Shown here piece after piece: positions 43,857 to 54,903 of a stretch of 64,000 nt of DNA. The stretch is from Corinectria fuckeliana (Eukaryota; Ascomycota; Sordariomycetes; Hypocreales; Nectriaceae): NCBI GenBank assembly GCA_019137255.1, contig WPDH01000024.1, forward strand, positions 1 to 64,000. The letters are read 5' to 3'. Position 1 is the stretch's first letter, and each line of letters starts with the position of its first letter. Position numbers and translations under genes: made by a program. A model generated the notes under the pieces. That model saw only the letters and a program-made list of their open reading frames with translations, had not been told where the DNA came from and did not search any database.

Positions 43857-44100
43857 TGAAGTTGCTTCCTCCAGAGATACTTGGAATGGTATATAGGTAT
43901 TCAGTAACGACTATACTCTAGCGGTTTAATATTGCCTTTAAGCTATCTCGACGATTACCTATTACTTCATCGGATAACCTCTTGTCAATTCCCCTTCGCG
44001 ACTTTGCGAGGTTGTGGCGTGGAAACGTGGTAGTCAACCAGTAACTGAGATATTCCACCAACTACCGGTTATTCGTTTGACTATTAGCTCGTGGGGTATC
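43857..44100 (+). pseudogene. F-box-like fragment
   Basis: An ATG at 43857 opens MKLLPPEILGMVYRYS, which resembles the start of an F-box (LPPEIL). It is stopped by TAG within 22 codons; the same frame then continues with RFNIAFKLSRRLPITSSDN and LLSIPLRDFARLWRGNVVV before further stops. The stops at likely Trp/Gln positions suggest RIP-type decay. Downstream protein-like bits to about 44700 may belong to the same relic. F-box assignment rests on the first motif only. Confidence 0.4.
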
Positions 44101-44957
44101 CAAGAAGTCGAAAGATTGCCGGGGAATCTACAGTTTAGAGGATGGCGGACTGATAGCCTTGTATATATTATACTAGACTAGACATTACTTAAAGGCATTA
44201 CTGCATACTTCAAGATAAAGAGCCCACCCTTCTCAGATGAATGAATTAAGTCAACTAACACTAGAATTTAGTTTGGAAACTTACGTTTAGAGTTGTCTAA
44301 ATCGTGCTATGGGCCCATAAGCTCCAGACTTGGGATACACCAACTCCTCCTGACTTATACCAATGCCTTTTCTACCCGGCTAGGATTACTTACACTACAC
44401 GATTTATGACGATCGAATTATCGCAGACAGATAGAATTACCTTCTTCTTCTGTTACGGCGAAATTTACGCTATACATGCTCATACACGGAGAGCTCCTTG
44501 CGCCCAGACAACCTATAAACGCCTGTCTTGCCAACGTCAACGATCAGTCACTTGGGTCTATATCCCGATTTCAGAAAGGGATCATATTGCTGCACTCGGT
44601 TCACAAATGTTACTATCTGAGAGAACGTCCTTTAGGAGCACCTGTTTGCTTGCAAGTTTAATCTAATAACATAACACTAAAGAGGTCTAATCAGCGCTTA
44701 GTTCCGCATAAAACTAGGCGGTGATATCTCGGTCGGTCTTACTTCTGCTAAACTAGCAAAGGATTTGCTACGGAGCAAGTCACCTCTCACGATAATTGTA
44801 TATAGCATAAGAGAACTGCAACAAGTTTCTGTTATCAGTGCCTATACCACAGGAGAGGAAGACAGCTCACTAATATCGCCATTTCACCACTGAAGAAACC
44901 AGGTTGACAGCAATTGTAGACTGATGAAACTAAAATAGACCCAGTTTCAGGCTCGCA
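44101..44957. other. Relic sequence, no intact gene
   Basis: AT-enriched DNA with frequent stops. A + strand frame at 44304-44666 contains ERDHIAALGSQMLLSERTSF but no recognisable domain. It may be the decayed 3' part of the F-box-like relic. Confidence 0.35.
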
Positions 44958-45827
44958 TCACTTCCTCTTTTTGCTCGACCTCCGTGTTAGCTCCAACGAC
45001 CAGGTGCAGTATTGCCTACCCGAGTCAACCGTGTAATAATATCCAGGGTAGAGATTCACGGAGACGTGGACGGCACACTCAATCCACCCATGATCGGGTA
45101 TATAGATGCGGGCCTCGTCAGACACCCTAGTGCACTTGTATGTGTTGTTCTCGTACTTGTTCATAGTAGCCTCGAGGGCACCATTCGCATCCACTGTCAA
45201 ACCCTGGTATGTGCTCTCTGGCTGGGATTGGCTGCCAGATGCGTCGCTCGGCGGTTGCTGAACTGACGTGCTCGACCTGGGACCCGCGTACAATTTGATG
45301 GCACAGTAGGAGGGATGAGGGCAACTTCGTTATCGTGCCAGCCGGGAGGAAGGCAGGCGGAAGCTGGTCTTGGTGATGGTGGCCTCTGGAAGACATCCAA
45401 ACCCGATATGGGATTGTGCTTGATGAAATCGAGTTTGCTAAGGATTTCCTACCCCTGGGTTGAATATTCAGCATATTCGCCCTTTGCTAAGAGCCCGTCT
45501 CCTGATGGCCAGAGTGGTGTCATGAAGCCGTTATTAAACTTGTAGGCTAATGGCCTAGTCTTGCTGCCCACGCACGTCATTGCTCAGATAAACTGCCTTG
45601 ATGAAAAGCAAGGTCGTGGAGTTGTTAATGTTTCTTACCGTGAGGTCGACGCGCTAAAGGTCGCTCTCGTCATGCGTTAGTGGCTGCTGTGAGGCGATGA
45701 CCTAATAAGAACTCCCGAAGCCGTTTTGTTTAGAGATGTACTCCCAGAATTGAGTTGTAGCCCGCTCTGGTTTACTCTGGACTCGCTCCTAGAGGTTTTT
45801 AAGCTGAGGTGTGTTAAGTTGAGACAT
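44958..45827 (-). pseudogene. Unknown gene with multiple RIP-type TAG stops
   Basis: From an ATG at 45827 one frame reads MSQLNTPQLKNL, TAG, ERVQSKPERATTQFWEYISK, then TAG after GFGSSY, TAG after THDESDL, and on through RNINNSTTLLFIKAVYLSND. After shifts, DVFQRPPSPRPASACLPPGW and finally IYIPDHGWIECAVHVSVNL..YYYTVDSGRQYCTW to a natural end at 44958. Four TAG codons in about 95 codons, with no other stop type and little indel damage at first, are the pattern of RIP on Gln or Trp codons. Function unknown. Confidence 0.55.
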
Positions 45828-46284
45828 AATGTGGCTTGTGTAAGGGGATGAATAAAAGACAAGGGATGTGTTTGGGTTGGTGATGGAGGATGTTTTTGCT
45901 AATGGGCAATCCTAGAAGCTATATATATACATTTATCTATCCCATTTGTTCTAATGAAACCATTTTGGGAACTTGACTCTCTACAAACCGCGCGGTTAAA
46001 GCGTAGAATAGTTACCAGGAAGGTTGCAGGCATTTTAGACAGATGAGCGGGCAGCGGTATGATGGTCTATATTCGTCCACAGCATACCTAATAAAAGGAG
46101 GTTGCAAGAATGCATCCTTGCGACCTGTTTTCTTGACCCGCACGGAGGAAGCCGTTACAAGCGCCGCACTTCTTAGTCATCCTTGGAGTGCCCCTCCAAA
46201 CGAAACGAACCCCGCGGTCGGCCTAAGCTGGGCTGATTTACCACCACTCTTTCGGGCCCTCGTAGACAAACACCAGCCCTCGCA
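45828..46284. promoter_or_regulatory. Upstream region of PDCD5 gene
   Basis: No gene was seen. The AT-rich relic compartment ends near 46000; the last 150 bp before the ATG are GC-normal and presumably hold the promoter. Confidence 0.35.
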
Positions 46285-46827
46285 ATGGATGACGCAGAAC
46301 TAGACCAGGTACCGCGCTTCCATGTCCCCAGCTACTCTCCCAACTAGCGCGCTCACATGTTGCGTCTCTCCAGATCCGAAAAGCCCGTCTCGAGCAGCTC
46401 AAAGCCGAGAGCGGCGGCGGCGGCGGCGGCAGCTCAGGCGGCGGCCCGTCAGCCAACCAGCAAGACCAACAGCGACAGTACGCAACCTCGCCTCCCCCAG
46501 TGGAAGGCGCAGCTCCCTAACATTGACTGAACCCCTTCTCCCCCCTCCAGGCAGCAAAACGACGCCCGGCAGCACGTGCTCAACCAGATCCTGCACCCCG
46601 AAGCCGCCGACCGGCTGGGCCGCATCCGCCTCGTCAAGGAGTCGCGCGCCAACGACGTCGAGGACCGCCTCATCACGCTGGCGCAGTCGGGCCAGCTGCG
46701 CCAGAAGGTCACCGAGGCCCAGCTCAAGGACCTGCTCAACGCCATGTCGGAGAAGCAGGAGGAGGAGAAGATTGTCGTCAGCCGGCGCAAGGCCTGGGAC
46801 GACGACGATGACTTGCTCGACCTGTGA
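46285..46827 (+). CDS. PDCD5/TFAR19-family DNA-binding protein
   Basis: Exons 46285-46308, 46374-46477 and 46551-46827, about 134 residues. The first exon encodes MDDAELDQ, the typical acidic start. The second has IRKARLEQLKAES and a poly-Gly stretch from a GGC run. The third carries the helical core: QHVLNQILHPEAADRLGRI, LVKESRANDVEDRLITLAQS and LLNAMSEKQEEEKI, with a C-terminal acidic DDDDDLL after RRKAW. The fold is a small three-helix bundle conserved from archaea to man; in eukaryotes it is tied to apoptosis regulation and chaperonin (CCT) function. Length matches the family. Confidence 0.95.
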
Positions 46828-47136
46828 GGGCTGCGCGAAGAGAAAGGGGATTATGCTGTGGGACAGCGCAACGGTACGAGCCCGAGGGGGGGCATGGCGA
46901 GGCGATTTGGGGGGAAAACATCTGTGAGGCAGACAGGTAGGCAGGTCCTGCTTTCACGCCTAGGGCGAGTTGAAGAGATTGACGCAACCGAAATACCACT
47001 TCAGTTCTAACGGCTCATACGTTTCGATTTTGTTCATCTTACAATTAATATGTACAGAACTAGTGGTGTAATATTAAGTGGGCATTTAGGGCATCGCAAG
47101 CAGGAGGCAAGTGTACCGAGGTCGCACGTAGGGGTA
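46828..47136. other. Convergent 3' flanks of PDCD5 and COQ4
   Basis: No gene was seen. AT-rich 3' untranslated sequence around 47030-47080 (ACAATTAATATGTAC) is compatible with polyadenylation signals for both transcripts. Confidence 0.35.
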
Positions 47137-48118
47137 TCAAAAGCCTCGCTCCTTGATCTCCTGCAACCGCTTCTTCTGCTCCTTTTCCCTCTTCCGAATG
47201 TCTCTCATGTCTGGCGGTCGCTCGATGCCCAGCTCGGCCCGCAACTGGTCGACGTCGTCCTCCAGCCGCTCTTCCCAGAACACGTTGATCATGTCCTTGC
47301 TGCGGGAGCCGTTCCTGATGGCCCACGGTAGATAGGTGGACGCGAAGCGTCGGCGCTCGCCGCGCTTCATGGTCGCGGCGGCAAAGATGCTCAGGCCCGG
47401 CATGGGCAGGAGGGTGTTGGCGAACTCGAAGGCCTTGAGGGCGACCTCGCCCTCGCGGACGATGGGCAGCCCGGTGACGGCGTGGTAGAAGTCGTGGCAC
47501 TCGCGGTAGCGCTGCATGACGTAGGCGCACTCCTCGTCGTCGATGTAGCGGACGGCGGCGCGGGTGTCGGGCGAGACGCCCTCGCGGTCGAGCCAGCCGA
47601 CGTAGGCGCGGCCCACCGAGTTGGCGGGGAGTTCCCGGAGCGCCGTCAGGGAGAGCGTCTTGGAGGAGATGCGCGGGCGCTCGCGGAGGATGCGGCGGCC
47701 GGTCGGGTCGGCGAGCATGGCGTCTCGGAGGCGGTAGATGAAGTAGGGCGTGGCGGTGGCCTCGCCGGTGGCGGCGATGAGGTCTAGCGAAGAGAAGAGA
47801 AAGAGTCAGATGCATTGGCCGGCGGCAAGGAATGAAACCAGGGGAGGGAGCAAGCGCCGTACCGTGGCGGTAGGGATCAAAGAAGGACATGACGCTGGCC
47901 CCGACGGCAAGGCCAGCGCGCTCGGCCTTGGTCAGAGGCACATGGCCCGGGTAGTTGGGCGGCGGCCGGTTGAAGACGGAGAAGTTGCGGCGGGAGGTGG
48001 ACGAAGAAGAAGAAGAAGAAGAAGAAGAAGAAGCGCAAGCGGTACAGACCGCAGACCGCAGAAGCCGAGCGCGGCTGGCGACGGCCACGGAGCGGATGCG
48101 GGGGACGGCAGCCTCCAT
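47137..48118 (-). CDS. COQ4: COQ4, coenzyme Q biosynthesis protein
   Basis: Exons 48118-47863 and 47783-47137, about 300 residues. The N-terminus is a mitochondrial presequence (MEAAVPRIRSVAVASRARLL) followed by a poly-Ser tract encoded by a trinucleotide repeat. The core has HVPLTKAERAGLAVGAS, the zinc-binding motif HDFYH with eleven residues to Glu (HDxxHx11E), and KAFEFANTLLPMPGLSIF. The C-terminus is Lys/Glu-rich. COQ4 acts on the matrix face of the inner membrane, organising the CoQ synthome and taking part in oxidative decarboxylation of the ring. Start choice: 48118 is the first in-frame ATG. Confidence 0.95.
48003..48033. repeat. (GAA)n microsatellite in COQ4 exon 1
   Basis: About ten GAA units on the + strand encode a serine run after the presequence of COQ4 on the minus strand. 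Length variation would stay in frame. Confidence 0.9.
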
Positions 48119-50718
48119 CGCGAACTGCAACGGGCAGGCAATTGGGCAACGAGCGAGGGGTGGTGAGTTGGCTGGGAGTCGGAGCTGCGAGAGATGAAGC
48201 TCGTATGATGGATGGCCCGGACGACGTGGGCAGGTGGACCGGACCGGAGCTTGTAGTTCGTGGGGCCGAGCCGCTAGAGGGGTCCCGGGTGTGCGATCCG
48301 GATCGCCAGGGGAATGTTCAAGGAAAACGAGCTACGTAATTACTTCGTATTTCGCACCATCTGTCATTGCAAAGGGTGTCGATTCGCCGCAAATCAGGTT
48401 GTTAGGACGACAAGTCAACTCTCGTTGGGCGAGTGGATAGAGATGATGTTCCTAGATGGGCATGTTTGGCGGCTGACCTGGCGGCTGACCTGGCGGCTGG
48501 GCCCGAAAAGCTGGCGAGACGGTTTCGGCTCTGGTGCAGGGCCAATTCCACCGGTTACACTATTGTTGAAGGCTGTAGTAGCAGCAATGGCATCGTCTGG
48601 TGAGCTTTCAAGAAGATGATGTGCACCGTACCTGCAAGCTTACATGCAAGTGTACTATAGGTCTAGAGTAGGCGGGGTGGTTTAGTTAGCAGTCGTCTGC
48701 GCTGAGTTTCGGGCCACGGTGCACTAGAACATCGGGCAGGCCAATCTCGGTCGGCAACCCGGAGGCCTCAGTTGCTCAGTCTCGGTAGCACCGGGTTCAC
48801 CTTGAGTTGAACGAAGTTATCGCCGGTAAAAAGGCCCGCCCGCGGGCCGGGTCTCGACATAGTAAACGAACTGAGCGTGTCACACTCTATCGCCGTATAT
48901 TGTAGGAATGTTCTACCAAACCACTGATAGTATATTTCTAGGATATACCCGAAAAGGTGGCTAAAGGACGGCTTATCCCAGCAGGTATTGGGAGTCAAGA
49001 AAAACCAATTTCTGGAGCACTTCTCTTGGATGAAGCAGTTTAGTGCTGCTGCCGCGCGGGTTGAACGCCTTGCAGCCGGCCCACTGCGCCATTCGTCCCG
49101 GGAACAGGCTCCTGTATCTCTCTGGGTCACGCATCATCGCGGGCAACAAAGCTTGCTTCGTGACGATGATCCCGTCACGCAACCAAATATCGCGTTCCTA
49201 GTGATAATCCATCTCGCCCGTCTCTACTACTCAGCAGGTCCCGAGTCCCGAGTCTGCGGGCTCACTTCCGAGGCCTCGGCAGGTGAAAATCAACGATTGT
49301 GTGACTTTCGACCATGCACGTCATCGGCAAGTCTCCTCGTCCCGGCTCTGCCTCCTTCTTCTTGACTGGACAATCGCTGCCGTTGAGGCACTCGGTGACG
49401 AAGTCTTGGTGGTCAGGCCTGCGACATGGGAATTTGTACACATGTCTCAAGGCTGGCGGAGGGGACAGCAAAGGGCTGAAGGTGATTGATGGAAATTTGC
49501 TACTAATTCGTACAGTGGAGATGTAGGCCTATCTCTTCTAAATAAATAAGTACAGACGCGCAACGTCAGGGTACAGTAGACATGCAATCCTGAGCGAAAA
49601 GTAGAAAATTCGGAAGATTCCATCTGCAAATGCGATCCAGCAGGCAAGCGCCGCTGCACGATTCCAGGCATTTCCATGGTGCAACCACATATACTTAGGT
49701 TCCTACCTTGGCTATAAGCTTAGGCAGGTACCGGGTGGTAATTAGTGCAGTTGGTGCAGGTGCACCAGACCACGATGGGACTCGGAACGGGAAGGTACCT
49801 GTATGGCCCGTGCACCGCGGTCCCCAGACCGTGACCCAGCCCAGTCCGAACAGTGGTCTCTGCTAGCCAGCGAAGCTCTCCCCCGAAACCAAAGAAGCAG
49901 CTGTGCAATTCTGCAACCTCCATCTCCACTTCGACCTCTCCCATTTCAACATTTTCCTGTCCCGGGTCTTGAGTGTCGAGTGTCGAGAACTCCCGAGACA
50001 AGCCGAGCCAACTGCGCAGACCCCTCGGCCTGCTGCTGCTTCCTCGTGGCTCAGTGCCTTGATCGTCAGCTCAGCCCGGCTTCCTGCTGTTGCGTCGCCA
50101 ACATCTCAATCCGCCGAAACGAGACCCCCCGACGCCTGCCCAGCGCCATTGGTACTGCCCCGTGTCGACGTCCGCCAGATTCGCTAGCCGCCCGACTTCC
50201 TTGCCTCCAGCGACAAGACTGCGACAACGACGACGACGACGACTCGGCCGATTGAGAGACAGCGCCTATCTCGCCCAGTGGAAACGCAAGGTTTCGTCAG
50301 GCGCTCCATTTTCCCCCTATATCTGTTTTCTTCGGGTCCTACTTGTACCTGGGCTTGTATCTGGGCCTTGCTTGGACAGCGCTTCGTCCCCAGGTTGGAT
50401 CTTGCGAGTCTAGCGTTTGCGAGTCAACCGTTTGCGCGTCGGAGGTTTACCCGTTGCCCTCGATCTTGTCTTGTTACCGAGGAGTGTACGTATACGCAAA
50501 CTTTCCAGCTCCTGCACGTCTTGTTTTATCTGCTCTGTTCTGGTGCCATGGAAGGATCGCACTCCCTGACGGAGTGACAAAGAGGCTGATGATCAAGTGC
50601 AAAGACTAGAGGACCACTCGTGTATTTTGCAGACTAGTTTCACTTTTGGGCAAAACCCCCATCCCTTGTTACTTTCTCACGCAGCACACAATCGTGTTTC
50701 GTTCCGAACATAGCCACC
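48119..50718. promoter_or_regulatory. Long intergenic region between COQ4 and RRM gene
   Basis: The two genes diverge, so both promoters lie here. A 12-bp tandem repeat (GGCGGCTGACCT, three copies) is at 48468-48501. The part from about 49800 to 50718 is rich in CT and CGACGACGACGA sequence and looks like a long 5' leader of the RRM gene. No tRNA or convincing protein gene was seen. Confidence 0.4.
48468..48501. repeat. 12-bp tandem repeat, three copies
   Basis: GGCGGCTGACCT starts at 48468, 48480 and (partial) 48492. Confidence 0.85.
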
Positions 50719-52052
50719 ATGGCCGAAGAAGACTTTGAAATCGATTTCTATGGCGACGCCAACAATGACCAGCAACACGATGAGCAACACGACGACGGGC
50801 ATGACTACCACCGAGATGGCCGGAGACGCAGCAGCCATCACGAGCACCATCATGAGCAACACATGGACCAGCAACAAAACCAACAACATCACCTCCACGA
50901 TAGCCATGGCGGGAATGAAAGACGCGACGATCGGTCTCCTTCTCAACAAGGGACCAAGAGAAAGTCCATAGAAGACGAGCGACCTGTCGACTCCAGCGCT
51001 ACTACCGCCTTGATGATTTCCGAGCTCAACTGGTGGACCACGGATGACGACATCCGGGGATGGGCGAGACAGGCCGAGTGCGAGGACGAGCTGAGGGATA
51101 TCACCTTTAGCGAACACAAGGTTAACGGCAAGAGTAAAGGGTAAGTGGCATACACGAGAGCCCTCCATGCAAGGTAACGGGCTGATCATTTTTGCAGGCA
51201 AGCATTCCTCGAATTCGACTCGCCCCAAGCAGCCACTGCCACCAAGCACTGCATAGAGCAGATTTTGGTCGACGTACTAAGCATGAAGAAGGTAACCATG
51301 TCGTACTGGAACCCGGGAATCAACCCCTTCAAGACTCTACCAAAGGACGCGCCAGCCCGCGGCAAGGACCAGAACCACGCGCCAGGCGCCTACAACAATA
51401 GCAATAACAACCATAATAATCGCGGCAACTTTGGCCCCGGTGGCGGCTTCCGAGGACGTGGTGGGTATAACCGCGGCAACATGAACCAAGGATTTAACCG
51501 CAATTTCAACAACAATGCCAACATGGGATATAACAGCAACAACAACATGGGCGGCGGTGGCTTCAACGGACCTATGGGAAGCGGCGGCATGGGTGGTGGC
51601 CCTATGGGCGGCGGACCTATGGGCGGTGGACCTATGGGTGGTGGAGGCATGGGAGGCGGAGGCGGCAACTTTGGCTTCAACCACCGTGGCGGCATGATGA
51701 GCGGCGGTATGCGCGGTGGGCCTGGTGGGCCTGGTGGCATGCGAGGCGGCCGGGGAGGAGGTATGATGGGCATGAACGGCATGGGCGGGATGCCCATGGG
51801 GATGCCCGGGAACATGGGCATGGGGATGATGGGTCCTAACGGGATGACTGGTAAGTTCTCTCTCTCTCTATACCAACGGCTGTCCCCCCCGTTTCCAGTA
51901 TCCTTTCCAGCACAGCTAACAATGTACAAGGCTTCCAAGGCATGCCTTCCAACTTCAACCCCGGATTCGGTGGTTTCAACCAAAACCAAGGAGGCGGAGG
52001 CGGCGGGGACTGGGGCAACCCTCACGGTGCCAAGCGACCGAGACCGGAGTAG
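50719..52052 (+). CDS. RRM protein related to CPSF6/CFIm68, glycine-rich
   Basis: Exons 50719-51140, 51198-51850 and 51931-52052, about 398 residues. The N-terminal ~85 residues are His/Gln/Asp-rich. One RRM follows: LMISELNWWTTDDDI (RNP2 and helix 1), SKGQAFLEFDS (RNP1) and a final strand ending VTMSYWNPGINPF. The NWWT motif after RNP2 is characteristic of CPSF6/7-type RRMs of cleavage factor Im, which binds UGUA sites in pre-mRNA 3' processing. The C-terminal half is low complexity: Asn/Gly, RGG-like boxes and a run of Met-Gly-Gly repeats, ending HGAKRPRPE, a possible nuclear signal. Intron phases 2 and 1 fit. CPSF6 assignment is by motif; no RS domain is present. Confidence 0.85.
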
Positions 52053-52524
52053 GACAAGGGCGGTCGCAGTGCTCCGTCGAGGGAATGGAAGGAAACACGC
52101 CCACGGCCCCGGCTCCCTCCGGGGTTCCCTCCGGGGCTCTTTCAAGGAGGGACATGATGGCCAGCAGTTGGTACCAGACATCTGATATGGATTTACGTGG
52201 GGACGACGAAAATAGGGTTTCGCCCGGGACCGTTTCTACCGTGTACGAGGAATCAGGATGGGGGGACGAGCTGGCTGTGGGGATTGGGGTTTGCCCGAAT
52301 GTATCATATATAATCAAGGATGTAAGGCTGGGATCTGGCGTAATCAGGGCGTTTGTGGCATTTACCTCTGGTGTTGGTCTCGCTGTGTATTATTGAACCG
52401 GAACGGACGTTGGAAGATGCTGGGCGTGTCGCCTGGTCTTGGCTCTGTCCCAAGACGTCCATGAGGACCTGTTTGATGCGAAGCACTTGCAGGACAGCCA
52501 GTAACTGGCTTATCCATCTACAAA
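52053..52524. other. Convergent 3' flanks
   Basis: 3' sequences of the RRM gene (+) and the phosphotransferase (-). A 12-bp direct duplication CTCCGGGGTTCC/CTCCGGGGCTCT occurs at about 52119-52141. No gene was seen. Confidence 0.4.
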
Positions 52525-54075
52525 CTAACAACCCTCCTCTGCTATCTCCCGTGCGCATGAGTTATTAAAGTAGTCCTTCTCATCTTCGAAGAAGCGCCTC
52601 TGCTCTCCCTCCTTGCGGGCGAGCAAAGCCTTCCGTTCGGGGAGCTCCATGAATGCTGTTAGACGCGGGTGGATAGCCTCCATGTAAAACTTTCTAAAGT
52701 CGGGATCCTCTGGCCTGGGCTCTTCCACCTCGTAGAACACCAAGTCCCAGTACACATCGTGCGTCAAGTCGGGGCTTAGAAGAGCTACCACGACGGCCGT
52801 ATGGCACCACGTTTCCATCTTGGCCCACTCTTGGGAGAGTCGTGGCGGCACCTGGAGGGCTCGCTCGCGGGCTCTGACGGTGGCGACGAGACGGCCGACC
52901 TCGGTGTAGAACAGCCTCTTGCCTATGAGCATCCATTCGGGAGCGCCGCCCGTCAGCCAGACAGGCGGGACTAGCATCTGGGCGGGCACGGTATAGCTCC
53001 ATTCCCAGTCGAGAACGCCAGTAAGAGTGAGGTCCTCATCGAAGAGGAGGTTGCTCATGAGCATAAGCACGTCGCTGTGCATCAGTACGAAGGGGCTCTT
53101 GTTAGCAGCGGAGTCTAGCCAAGTGTCCATGACAAAACGGCGGAAGTGGTGTCTGGCGTAGAGCGTGTTCCGGCCCCCACGGCTATCAAGCCTATATCGG
53201 GGGACTTGTCGAATTCGTTGTCGGCCAGCCAGAACAGAGCGTCTACAAAGTCCCTAGCGGTCGAGAAGGTAGTCCCCGGCTTGACCCTAGCGCCCGGGTC
53301 CATACCCTCGAGCTCCTGCATCACCATCTCGACGGACACGGGCCGGTGGCACACGCGGATGTCGTCCGGGTCGCAGGCGTACGACGGCTTCCCGTCCACC
53401 GTCGGGAGCCCGAGGGCGCCGACCCGGGGGAACTCGAGCCGGCGGAGCTGGACGTAGACGTCGGCGAGCTGCTCGTGGAGCTTGCTCGTTGCCTCGGTCG
53501 GGCGGGTGTAGCTACGCCACTTCTTCCCCTTCTTGAAGCTGAGGTCCTTGAGAGTTTGGCCCTGCACATAGTCCATAATGATGAAGGCCGCGTGGATAGG
53601 ACTGCCCTCGGCGAAGGAAAAGGCGTGCACGCGGGGCACGGGAATAGTGGTTTTAGCAGCGACATATCTAATGCATCGAAGGCGCGTTCCCTCTCTGTCA
53701 GACGAAAACGGTGGCCCTACTTTCACATCCTTACGTCGAGCGGTTTACATTGGAACCCGGGGGGGGGGCTTACTTCATGGTCGCTAGCTGAGTCTCGATC
53801 CTCTCGTCGATCCAGACAGCGCGCGCGGGGAGGGGAATCCGGACGGCCCATCTCTCGGAGGCAGAGGAGGAGGAGGAGGAGGAGGAAGGGGACGTATCAA
53901 ACTCGACAAAGACGCAGACGTTGAAGGAGCCGTGTTTGGGGGACCCGAACGTCTTGCAGGGAAGGCCGGCGGGGTGGTACGACGAGGCGAGACGGCAGAT
54001 GGCTTCGGCGTCGATTGAGTCGATGAAGCGCTGGCGGTCCTTGTCGGCCTTGTCTCTGATGATGGCGTTCCGCAT
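52525..54075 (-). CDS. Aminoglycoside-phosphotransferase-fold protein, one likely frameshift
   Basis: Exon 1 54075-53774; intron 53773-53668; exon 2 from 53667. The N-terminal part has FGSPKHGSFNVCVFVEF (nucleotide-binding loop) and WAVRIPLP (Lys-equivalent Arg). Exon 2 has YVAAKTTIPVPRVHAFSFA, AFIIMDYVQGQTL (hinge), then after a frame change FVLMHSDVLMLMSNLLFDED (catalytic loop; HSD replaces HGD) and LTGVLDWEWSYTVPA (metal Asp). The frame change is at a GGGGG run near 53168-53172, where adding or losing one G restores a continuous protein of about 480 residues. That may be a sequencing error. An in-frame upstream ATG (54201) is an alternative start. Fungal members phosphorylate unknown small molecules. 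The acidic/aromatic C-terminus is complete. Confidence 0.75.
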
Positions 54076-54903
54076 CGTCGATGGCTTGGATTGGATCCTA
54101 GGTTGTAAGCCAAGCCCATGCCGATCTATCTGGAAGGGAAGGTTGAGAAACGAAAAGCGAACAGCCGCTATAGACACGTGATACAGGCCCACGGCAGACA
54201 TACTTACTTACCATACAGCCCAAAGCTAAGTGAGTAGGTGGCCTTTCATTCAATTGTGCATTTATTCTTAAACGAGTTCCCTGTCATCTGCTCTTCCTAA
54301 TTGCTCCTCTCCCGCTCCTCGTCAACCGCCGGGCGCTGGTAGCAACATGTTCCCCGAACCGAGCTTGTCATGTGCTACTAGTAGAAAAGCAGTGGGTGCA
54401 AGCTGGAGTCTCCCGAGCATCCAATGTATTCCAGCCTCGCAGTCCTCAGGTAAGTAGGTAGGTAGGTGTCTAGTCAGTCCAGTTAGATATCACTTTACTG
54501 TTCACCTACAGCAGTATGCCGCTATTTTATAGTGGCTTGCCCGCTAAGCACCTGCGGGTAGTGGAGTTGACGCCTAGCATCATGGCTGCACCCGAACTGG
54601 GCGTGAGAGCTCCCATCCGGAACAATACCCGGCCCGCACCTCCGTTGGCGAAATCTGGCCTTCCCCCAATTAGGACCTTTTGTTAACACGTCGCATGGGG
54701 AGGAGCCGATGGGGGAAGGAAGCCTTGCCAATCGTCCCGGTCTGCCCCCTTTGCGATTCCCTCTCTCTCCTTCTTTTCCACAAACGAACCACGAAACCCG
54801 TCCAACCCCATTTTCGATCGATTCACCCTTCGAACCTTGGACCGGCTGCAGCTCTCCTCATTCGTCTTTTCTTCCTCGACTCCGTCTTCAACGCTGCGCA
54901 ACA
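54076..54903. promoter_or_regulatory. Divergent promoter region of phosphotransferase and Sec61 gamma genes
   Basis: No gene was seen. A TAGG microsatellite-like run (AAGTAGGTAGGTAGGTG) lies at about 54452. The 54760-54900 part is pyrimidine-rich leader of the Sec61 gamma gene. Confidence 0.4.

Noticed and set aside
47060..48130. 356-codon minus-strand frame covering the COQ4 locus
   Set aside because: It starts in COQ4 exon 1 but reads through the intron and continues in the wrong frame (His/Arg-rich); the spliced COQ4 model is clearly right.
49803..50577. Several + strand frames of 90-150 codons upstream of the RRM gene
   Set aside because: Ser/Arg/Pro-rich, overlapping one another, no domain; better explained as a CT-rich leader.
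51390..52181. 263-codon Pro/Leu-rich minus-strand frame
   Set aside because: Antisense of the Met-Gly repeat region of the RRM gene; composition is a direct reflection of the repeat.
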